From Ciborinia camelliae (lineage: Eukaryota > Ascomycota > Leotiomycetes > Helotiales > Sclerotiniaceae): a DNA stretch of 64,000 nucleotides. Below, one piece after another: positions 11,948 through 22,550 of this stretch (positions are counted from its first letter, which is position 1; every line of letters starts with the position of its first letter). Under the pieces are notes generated by a model, which saw nothing but the letters and a program-made list of their open reading frames with translations, made no database searches and was not told the DNA's origin. Location: contig JANPYM010000008.1 in NCBI GenBank assembly GCA_025890175.1, positions 2,585,248 through 2,649,247 of the forward strand, given 5' to 3'. A program made the translations under genes and the position numbers.

Positions 11948-14900
11948 GATGTTGGATATACGGAGTACCGAATGTGACGAATAGAGTATGGAGGGAGTAT
12001 GGAGGGAGTGTGGAAGAGGGAGAAGGAGAGGCAAAGGGAGGGAGATGGGCGTTTATTCGAACTATAAGGATGATGCCGTTAAATGATACCTCTCAACTCT
12101 TTGTGCGGGCGAAATGTTTGGAAGTAGTATCGTGGTGGTAGGCAGTATCGCAATTTTCAATGGAATATTTTGTATTTTCTTGATAAAGAGTAGAGAGTAC
12201 AATATCGGTATGACGATAGTGGAAGCTGGAGAGATTGGAAGGCTACGCTAGCCTTAACTAGGCAAGGTCACTCATTAGGTAGTGGGGATGGAGTTGAGCG
12301 ACACGTGATGTGAACAACCTAGGTAGTAAGGCTGCAGCCCTCTCTCGCCTCGCATGTAAGGCTAAGCTATCACCTCCTAAGGTACCCGCCTAGGTAGGTA
12401 GGTAGGTAGGTATAGCTATTAGCTATTAGCCTTTCTAACCTGTTCAATTTCTAATTCACATACCATAATATCCAAACCATTAACTACTCCTATTCAAGCT
12501 TTCAAACTTCTACATATAAATGTAAATATAATAAATTTAACCGAAAATTCGAATACATTAGGTATCTAGGTAGGTATCTCTCAGAGGTCTCCTAGACCTT
12601 TATCATTCCATCACTTTTTAACCCATGAATTCAACAAAAAATGATATCTATCTGTATACTACAGTATTATGCACGGAGAATATTTAACCAATTGTGAACC
12701 TAACAGCCAGCCAGCCACATCTAAAACCAAGACGGCTTTGTTGATAAGGCTGCGTGGGTGAGAACTATAAACTACAAACTACAAGAACATATATATCACA
12801 TAGCTTCTACTATATTAGTACCTACCTAGTCTAAGTAAGATTACATATAGAAGCAAAATGGATAAATCATCCAGTACTTCTTTCCTTCAAGTTCTATTTT
12901 TCAATGTATGGGAGTTTCGGAAGAAGGAAGGGGTCTCATTCTCAGTGATCCGATACTTGTAGACCTCTATCATATACATCATCTTGTAAGTTTGTAACCA
13001 AACGTATGAGCTTATTGCGTTATTTTACTTAGATAGCTCGACTCTCGAGGTTATGAACACTCACTCCCTTCTCGAGTAATAGAAGGGAAATCTAGAGGAA
13101 TCTATTTTTCAAAAAAGAAAAAAAGAAAAAAAAAGAGAAAAAAAAAACGACAACGAATGATTGCATAAAGGAAACCAGGAAACCAAGCAGTTGTATCCAC
13201 GTTCCTTTAACGATAAGCATTGCAGCTTTGACTTGCTTGACTTGCTTGACTTGCAGAATGGAATAATATAGTCTAGGAACTGTGCACAATCTGGTGGTGG
13301 CTTTATATTAGTAAGTACCTAGGTATATCCTACCCAAAGGCTAACTAAGTATAAGACATGCAAGTTTTGGGTTACAACTTACCTGCTGCGTCATGTATGT
13401 CCTTAGTATGTACTCTTACCACAACGGTATGCAAGAGCTCCTTTTGGGAAATAATGGTCTAGGACTTGACTCTAGGTGGTAAGTTGGAAGAGAGTGCTGT
13501 GTTTTGATTCAGAAAGTTAGGTATGTATTATTGAAGACTACCTAACTAATAAGCTTAAGCCCCTTAGGTACTGTCTGTACTCTAAAATTCCGAGGAGGTA
13601 GGTAGGTAAGTAAGACTTTCGGAAAATATTCTATAGAACGAGGGTTGATTGGCAATTTTAAGCATATCATTCTAATCCATTATCATTACATAGGTATTGA
13701 AGCCCTCCCTGAAAGAAGCAAGTAAATCTCTACTACTGTATAACTGTACCAGACTACCAATAGATATCATCTTCATCATTTCTTCACCATCCATCATTGA
13801 ATACTGTAATCATAAACTTGGCATCAATCAAATCTCGGATATAATGACTCCACCCTGTCATCCATCCCCTGGCAAGTCTAATTCATGATCTACAAAACCC
13901 GTCGTAGTGCGGATGCACCCAAAGTTCAAACAGATCAATCAATATGTTCTTCTCCACTACCCACTAGACTAAACTATCCTATCCTAGATTCCTATGATAC
14001 TATCCTATCTCGACTAAGCGCGGAACATTTGGATACGCAGTACATAAGGTTCGTAACGATCTCTTTCGGTTAATAATTTGACAGCGCTCAAGGTCCAAGG
14101 ATGGATTTTTGAGTAGTTTTGTATGATAGTATCTATCTTGCACGGGTTCTTGGTGGAGATTTTTATTTTTTTATTTATTTATTTGTATGTATCGTACGGA
14201 CGGGAATTATGAATATAGTAGGGATCAATCCGACTCCGATAGACCCGGTCCCGATGAGGTACATATGGAATCATGAATGTATCCACAAAAGGAACGATTA
14301 CAATTATATGATTCTGAAGTTAGGTAGGTACTTTGAATTCATTCTTGAATTCGTCAGAAAAGAAAAATCGGCGGAAATGATAATGGATTCTGGGGGGCAT
14401 TTATTTCATGGGAGATAAAGCATTGAAAGAGGGGAATGGAATAGAATAGATTCATCCCCGAAGGCCATGTAATGCTTTAAGGGGCAAATTTGATAGATAG
14501 AAAGCCTTTGAATACCTTAGCACAACATATGTAAATATTACCGTGACCACCTCACCTTGGTCCTTGACTAGGGATTTCTTTGAAGTTGTGGATTGCACCA
14601 TGGGTATTGCACAATTATCGCCCATCCTATATCGGTAATAAAGTCTGGATTGATGATAGGTAGGCACTAGGTTGGTAGGTAGTTCAATGAGTTCATGACT
14701 AACTGCCTGCGCTTCCTTCCTATTACCTGTCTGTATTATTGCATTGCCTGATTAATAATATAACATAACAACATGCACAGAAGTTAGAACAAGGTAGGTA
14801 GGTAATGAAAGCGAGCGTTATAACTTATGAATTGGAAGTTGATGTACGCAATATACCTTACGCAGTAAAGGAATACATACGCATACTTTACGTACGACAC

Positions 14901-16927
14901 GACACGCATTACTAAAAATAGCCTTTTCGTCAGAACTGAACTTAGCTTAGTTGACTGATTGATTGATTTGCTTGGTAGATTAGGTTATAAATCCGTTAAG
15001 AGGTGTGGTATGGGTAAGGTTTGGGTAAGGTATGATAAGCCCAAGGGGAGAGGGGGCCATGAAGGGGAATTGGAAAGATCTCCGTAAGTAGGCTTAGTAG
15101 AGGAGGTAGGTAGAAGGTAATCATGGAAGTATCGGCACAGACTGTACGGGTAGATAGATACTAGGGTAGATATTAATATATTATTTATACTGATGTCTCA
15201 GACAATTCAACCATGAACCCTCCTCGGATGAAGAAGAGTGCCGGTATGACTTACCTATTGTATGAGTACAGCTGGAGTTTGTACTACGTAGGTGGTAGGT
15301 AGGTAATAGGTATATGTATGGCATGAATTGATAAAGTGTATGGATGTATAAATAAATGTCGGGATTTTATCGAGGTAAGATCTTACTCAGATATAAATCT
15401 ATTTAATACCTACCTACCTACCTTACTTACCTGTTAGCATATGAATATATATATAAATCTATGAATCTGATTCTAAGAAGATTACCTTCGGTAGGTACAT
15501 AGCTCAGATACTACCTACCTACCTAGCTACCGTGAATACCTACCTAGTACTTACATATAATTATCGCCCTATCAAATGGTGCTTAGGCTAATGTTGGAAT
15601 CCCGCAGTGCCAAGCCGGTATGAAAAGATATATTTGGTTAGGGACCCTTTTCATGCTGGACCCTTGAAAGTTAAAATACCCCTAAGAGATATACTAGAGC
15701 CTAGTCTACGGAGTCCGTGGATATCAATCAATCGATCAATCTATAATAATAATAAATCTTTCCCTTGTAACTTTTGATGTATATTGACCTCGGGAATCAA
15801 TCAATCAATCAATCAACGATGCTGTGCGGGTGCGGTGCGGTGCTGTGCTGTGCTGTGCTGCATCGTTCTGTTTTTCAAGCCAGCCAGCCTACTCCATATA
15901 TATATATATGTACCTATGTATCCATGATACAACAAACAATACAGATAGAGGATTAGGTAGGGAGGTAGGAAAAGACACATCCACATCCAATAGAACCAAC
16001 CCTTCAATCAATCCCAGCCTCATTGCCGACTCCACCAGTAAAATACATCCTGTACTACATACTACATACTACATACGACATACGACATACTAATAACTAC
16101 TAACCACTAACTGCCCATGGAAGAGAAGTAGGTAGGTAGGTAGGTATCAATCAATCAATCAATCGCTTTTTTATGTGATTTTTATATTCTTCTCTTCTCT
16201 CTTCTCTCCTCTCTCCTCAATTTCTTCTTTCTCTCTCTTGCATTCATCGCCTCATCTCCTCGTCTCATGATTCTCATCCCATCGTCGTACATACTTAGTA
16301 CCTCCTCTTCCTTTGATGATCAAATATCTCACGGAAAAGAAACATCTGGTATAAATTCGACATTCGTTTTGTGCATCCTACCCGCGTTTCTAGATCATAT
16401 CACATCATCATATAGGTAATTAATTTGCGACAATTTCCGGAAAAGCCTCCTACCACCACCTTCACATTACTAACTACCGGTATTGGCATACGGAATCCAT
16501 CTCAAATCAAATTCAATTGCTCCTTCAACTCTAATTCCCATACGAAAAAAGTAAAGTATCCACAATCGTTTAAACTCGAAATTGTGAACTGTGAAACGGA
16601 GGACTCGGGCATCCTCCTAGGTTTGAAAGGAAAGGAAAGGAAAGCAAAACCATTATTCCATATTACAACAGTTACATTACGTTTCGTTTCGTTTCGTTCC
16701 GTTCCAGGAAGGAATTCAGTTTTTTTTTTGGAAGATCAAAATCAAGATCAAAATCAACTCAGCCTCTCAATCAGTCAGTCAACCTTAATCAATCACCTCT
16801 GCAGGTCAGGGAAACCCCTCGACTACACACATTCGTTTGGTTGTTTGCTTCTTCATATTCATTGTAAAGAATTGAAATGTTCACTTAAATTCTTCGACTA
16901 TCTTTTGCTCTTGGCAGGATTCCGGAA
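11948..16927. repeat. 5-kb intergenic region dense in TAGG/CCTA tetranucleotide runs
   Basis: No supported gene. The region is scattered with TAGG or CCTA runs on both strands: 12387-12411, 12563-12578, 13596-13610, 14320-14331, 14655-14685, 14793-14803, 15100-15112, 15290-15312, 15404-15432, 15511-15530, 15537-15550, 15953-15970, 16129-16147. Other arrays: AATC units at 15796-15815 and 16147-16164, GCTGT units at 15838-15861, TACTACA/TACGACA units at 16045-16090, GAAAG units at 16627-16646, and TTTCG units at 16681-16700. The last 500 bases probably hold the leader of the DUF1765 gene, with an acceptor-like CTTGGCAG just before its ATG. Small ORFs here are spurious. Confidence 0.55.
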
Positions 16928-19900
16928 ATGCATGGTCCTACCTTGACGATGCCTTCGATTTTCGAATCGAATGCAGCCTTCCCTCGTTCTCACTCTTCCT
17001 CCAATATCCCCGATTTAGTCAACGTCGACTACAAACACTCATCCGTTCATAATGACACCGAACTTCCACGATCTGCGAGTTTCAGCACCTTACCGACCAT
17101 TGAAGACACGAGTACCGATTATAATGATGGAGAATTACTGAGAGTAAATTCCGCTGCGAGCACTCCAGCCTTCCCATTTCCTCAAATAGCAACACCAGCA
17201 ACGAAATCAAGTTCGATTCGAGAGGGGAAATCAAGTAACCGACTAACGAAGGAAGAAAAGCCAAAAGATGACAGACTTGGAAGGAGAAAATCACTGGTGG
17301 CACGTCCAAAGTCTTGGATTCAAAAAGTGAAGGGATCCCCTGAGAGAAACTCCGCTCCTGAATATGACAACTCAGCACCAGATGAAGCCCTTTCAGTGCC
17401 GCAGATTTCTAAGGCTTCTCGAGATAGGACGAAATCTGTATCGGGATCTTTTGCTACGTTTGCACGCAAGTCATGGATTTCGTCATCCTCAAGATCACCA
17501 TCCCCAAATAATCGAATAGAAGGAAAACAAATTGAGGATGATGGAAGGAATGAAGGGCCAAAGATAGCGACCACGATACTTGCGCCTCCTGCGGTCGTCC
17601 CCGCGAAATTCGACCATACAGTGGAGGATATCGACAGTCTGCCAAAACCACCACCAGTGAAGAGGACTTCAACTCTTCGAAAAATTAGGCAGAGGCCACA
17701 GAGCATATTGGGGAACTTCACAAGCTTTAGTTCTGTCAACTCATCCGCTAGCAGCCTACCAGGTGGCTCAATAGAGAGCAGGTCAACTCCTAGGACTTCA
17801 ACTGACAAGGTCCCGCCATTACCCAAGAATTTCTCGACCGAAAAGCTCCTGAGTGTCGAGACACCACGAAAACGAGACGAGCTTTGGCAGGCATTTCGAG
17901 GCTTAGAAAATGACTACACGAAATTTCAATCCAAATCACTATCGTTAAAAACCAACGTCGTTCGCTCTACGTTATTGCCGTTCCTTCGAAGCAACATCAA
18001 TCATCCTTCAAATAGATGTCTTCGCCCGGAAGATATTGATAGACGAATTAATATATTTAATAAATGGTGGCTAGGACTTCTGGAAGTGCTTGATGGACGT
18101 GCAAACCAGGTTGTTTCTGGTGTAGATCGTCCTGTGCTTCTTGAAGCTATTGTGATGATTATGACAAGGCCAGAATGGAGACTTGGACCATCACAATTCT
18201 CACCTCTATCGGAAAGATCCCCCAATCGATCCCCAGAGCGCACTGAGCGCATGTCTATACGAGGGAGGAAGTCATCAAGCTCATTAAACTCCTCGGGATC
18301 ACAATTCCTGGCCGAGTCTGTCTATCACAATGTCAGGAATTTGTTTATACAAAACTTGACATCTCAGATGAACTTTGTGGTGGCCAAAATGTCACTCAGA
18401 CATGCTCCTGCAAGCTTGGTCACATTTTGTGGAAAAGCCACGGCCTATGCTTTCTTTTTTGTGCCTGGAATTGCAGAAGTTCTGGTTCGAATATGGAAAC
18501 TCCCGACTGACACTTTGAAACGCGTTACCGATGAATTGGGTTTACCAAAACGACTCAATAAAGTAGAAACTGAAGATGTTGCTGCTACATTTCCGCCACA
18601 TGTTCGAGTATTGGGTTGGACGTCAGTGATGACAATGTCTAATCAGCTTCGGAAAAGTCCTGCATTATCTATTCTCGTTTCTAAGATACCTTGGTACGGC
18701 CCATGGACCGCCAGATGGTGCGGACGAGACAGTGATCTTTTCTACGTGTTTTCGAAACATTATCATATTTTGGCCGAGGAGTTTATGTTGCCAGACATCC
18801 CATTTACGAGTAAAGCACGTGCGCCAGGATTTGTCCTAGTCCAAGCACAGATTTTGACAGCTTTGGATGCTACAATCCATCGACAACCAGTCGAATCACT
18901 TCCGATTACCTTTGATGATGTACTTGCAGGTGCCGATGCCTCGGCTGCCGCCTTACCTCTACCTTCAACCAATTCTGCTAGACTAATGGCTGAGAATCGC
19001 CTAATCATGCTTCTTCGAGACTTCCTTTCTGAACGACCTTCCGCCTTTGAACCTGCTCGGATGACTTTTGCGGAGGCTTTTGGTAAAATGATGCAAGCTT
19101 CGGCACGAAGAACTTCCTTATTTGATCACAATGCATGTTTCATTCTATGCGACTTTATGGATGAAGCACTTTCATTATTTGTTCGATTCCACCATGCTCA
19201 TGAATTTGAAGATGATTTCATCGATTGGCACTTCTGGCTAGAGGTTTGCAGGAAGATGCTGGAGAGTCATAATAGCATGTCGGAAATCCGCCTGTTTGCT
19301 TTCCTCTTCTCTGCTTGGAATGTTATCACAAACAATGAGTCTCGAAAAGAGATTCTGTGCGTGGAGTGGTTATTGACTGAGGAAACTTTTGATAAGTTCT
19401 TTAATCATTGGTGTCCTATGGTTCGGGCATATTATATGCGCCTGTTGTGTTGGCGGCTATGTCGAGAGGATGGTGAAGCTACTGATCTTGATACGTGAGT
19501 TATACTCTCTTCATATCCGATCACAGCAACTGATTACAATACAGAAAAATATTTGGTATTATTTCCTCACGGATCAAGGGTATTTGGGCAAACTACCTCT
19601 TCCTAAAACAATCGGCGGAGAATTTAGATCTATTTCCCCCTTCAACGACACCCTGCCTTCCAGCACCTGGCCGACGGCTACTGATCATTCGTAATGATAC
19701 ACTAATGCCTGCACCAAGTCTTTTCCTTGGATTCGATGGCTTAATGACAACTAACAATCCTTCCAATTTACCTCAGAAGCCATCTAACACATACAAGAGA
19801 CAGTCACTTGTGGGTGATTCAACACAAATCGAAATTAATGAAAAAGAAGCTCCAAAACCGGCCCCCGAAATACCCATAACCCCGAGTAAAAAAAGATGGT

Positions 19901-20481
19901 CATTTATGGGGAAAATAATCCCGTCACTGTCTCCTTCGCCTGAGCCGGTTTCTTCTCCCCCCATATCTGTCAAAGCTTCCACCGAAAAAGAAGCACTCGA
20001 AGAAGCAAGAAAAGCTACATCCGTGGCAAGAACCGGACCCACTCTTCATTCAAAATCAGGTTCAACTGATGGTGAAACTCTTCCGGTCATTCCATCTCAT
20101 CGCGCCTATAGCTTTAAATTCTCTCTAGAATGGACCCAACATTTCGAAAAAGCGCATCCGATCGTTCAAAACGGTGTCCCAGGAAAAGGAATCGATGAAA
20201 GACAACTCACCCCACCACGTCTTCCTGCCCCAGCGCATGCATGGCTTGGCGCTCGTGTCCCAGGCATGAGTAAGGAAGTAACGCCTCAGGACCCAAAACT
20301 TGACGGAAGAGATAGATTTACGAGAGCCAAATATGCCGGAAGGGCATTGATGGAATGGTCGCTGGTTGTTGGTGAATGTAATAACTTTGTTGAGAGGAGA
20401 AAGGCTGAAGGAGTACCGACATTGAGATGGGTGGAGGTTCCTACTTTGGGGGTGGAGGGATTCAGGAAATTCGCTGCCTGA
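16928..20481 (+). CDS. DUF1765 (UPF0592) family protein (two exons: 16928-19494, 19545-20481)
   Basis: Exon 1 ends at a GTGAGT donor (19495). A 50-bp intron ends in ATACAG (19544), and exon 2 continues in phase. The spliced product is 1167 residues. Residues 1-310 are Ser/Pro-rich and disordered. The conserved core spans about 320-880, with LTSQMNFVVAKMSLRHAPAS, FFFVPGIAEVLVRIWKLP, WHFWLEVCRKMLESHNSMS and FNHWCPMVRAYYMRLLCWR; these are typical of the DUF1765 family, named after the fission yeast UPF0592 protein. A second conserved patch is at the C-terminus (RAKYAGRALMEWSLVVGECNNFVERRK). Molecular function is unknown for the family. The ATG at 16949 is an alternative start. Confidence 0.88.
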
Positions 20482-22550
20482 TAGATTACAGTGAGGTGGG
20501 AGTTGGTTGAGGAGATTTTGGTTGGATTGGATGGGATTGGAATATAAAGGAAAGGGCATCATATTTTAAGCAAACATATTTGTATAGGAAGAGGATGTGA
20601 AAGTGAAATTCACATTTGTGGAAATTAGGAAGTGGGGTGGTAATTATTGAGTTGGATGCATGGCATGGCATGGGACGGCTGGGTCATGAGTACTTATTGT
20701 ATACTCAAGTACATCTTTTTTTGATTGACTGGGATTGGGATTGGATTGGAATGGATATACTCCTTCTTTAGGGAATATGAAATACATATTAGATACCTTG
20801 CATGGCAAATGGTGTTTTTTGGTTCTTTGTCTTTTTTCCCCTCCCCCCTCTAGGCATTGATTGGATTGTTAAGGGTGGAGTTTTTTATATATATAGGTAT
20901 TAGTCAGTCCGACTGGTCGTTGCGATTTGGAGTTTCTTTTGTTGGGGAGTGGTTGTTGGGTAGTGGGAGTGGGATTGGGAGTGGAATTGGAATTGGAAGG
21001 GGTTATATAGACTGGGTTGGTGGGTTATATGTTGGGGGTTGGGGAAGGAGGGGGAGGGAGGGTTTGAGGTGGTATGATGGTGTGGTGGTACGAAGATGGG
21101 CAAGGGGGCTGGGCTTGAGAGAGGGGTGAAGAGGGAAGGGGTAGGGGGAAGGAGCAGGGTGGATAACCTAGTAGGAGGATTGGATAGCACGAGATGAGTA
21201 GAATATTAGCCATCACTGGAGTGGATGAAGTGGAGTGGAGTGGATGGAATCGAATATATGTTGTTAAATTAAAATTGATGACTCTTTCTCTACGCTTGCG
21301 CATTGTTGTTTTTACCTGGGATTGTGATGTGCATTTAGATATCTTAGTGTCAATATTAGTAACTCCACCTCGCCTCTTGGAGTTCTATGAGTCCTGAGTT
21401 CTATAAGTGTTATAGAGTCTGACGATGTTAATTGAATTTAAATTAACTTAAATACCTATCTATCCTATCCTATGTATCCTAACTATTCATCCCGGCTCAG
21501 CTCTCATATATTATATATATACAGTATCAAAAAAATCATGCATAAATCCATATATATGTAGCGCATTGTCGTCAGTTTGGAGTGCTGAGGTGGGTTGGGA
21601 TCGATGGATGGGTGGCTTTGGCCTTTTCAGTGGTGGGATGGGATGGGATGGGATGGGATAGGATGGATGGGAGTGGGGAATGGTGGGGAATAAAGAGTTA
21701 GTAGAGGGAAAGGAGGAGAGGTGGAGAAGAGATGATGGATGATAGAATAGATTGAGAGATATGGAAGGAAGTTTGATGTTGGAAGTTGGAAGTTGGAAGT
21801 TGGATATTGGGTTTGTGAAATTTGAATTCATAGTTGTGTCTTTTTGATTTGTGGATATTGGATAGGATAGGAGAGGGAGGGGATGGATAGGGCTGGAGGG
21901 AGATGGGGATGAAAATGGGGATGAAGGATATATGGAGATGGTGATGGATGGAGGGAGATAGAGACGGCAATGAAGGGAGGTGAGGGGAGGTGGGAATAAA
22001 GGGAAGGGAGGTGGGAATGATAATGGGAATGAGAACGGGGATGAAGGGAGAAGGGAGAATGGCGCATATCACTGTCATCGCGTCATAATATCTAGATAGG
22101 CTAAATAGGAGCAGTTTAGAGATGGAAATACAGATTGAAATATCAACGGTGCGAGAAATTAATCATGGCATATACATATCACAAGGTAGAAAAAGGTAAC
22201 AAAAAATGGATTTTGATACATAGGAAGAAAATACTTGTCCTGATCTGATATACTTTCTTTTCTAAGAAACTATGATTGATGTCAAGTTTCTGAGACGTGC
22301 TGCAAACATATTTGTGATGGAACAAATGATGAGTCTATAGCATGTTGGAAATGGTTGATAGATGAAAAGATTTATCGAATAGGTATGAAATGTGAAAATC
22401 GTGAAATAAGATTCAAAAAAGACACGGATGGTTCAACTACGACTTCAATCTCACAACCGATAGTGCCCTCATGACCACCAACATCTTACAAACTGCAACT
22501 TCAGTAAGATACTAAATCCACAAACTCCTTTCATCATCCATTTCCCAAGC
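20482..22550 (+). repeat. Intergenic G-rich, purine-biased tract with tandem GGGAT and GGAAGTT units
   Basis: From about 20860 to 22070 the plus strand is strongly G-biased. It contains GGGATT/GGAATT units (20725-20760, 20960-21000), five GGGAT units in a row (21634-21659), four AGTTGGA units (21775-21805), and GGGGATGA-type units (21895-21930, 22020-22045). A telomere-unrelated G-quadruplex motif (GGG with 2-base loops) sits at 21634-21658. The ORFs seen on the opposite strand (Pro/Ser/His-rich) are products of this bias. No gene is supported. Confidence 0.55.

Noticed and set aside
20857..22078. Long Pro/Ser/His-rich minus-strand and Gly-rich plus-strand ORFs
   Set aside because: Products of the G-rich bias, which removes stop codons; no domain or good start.
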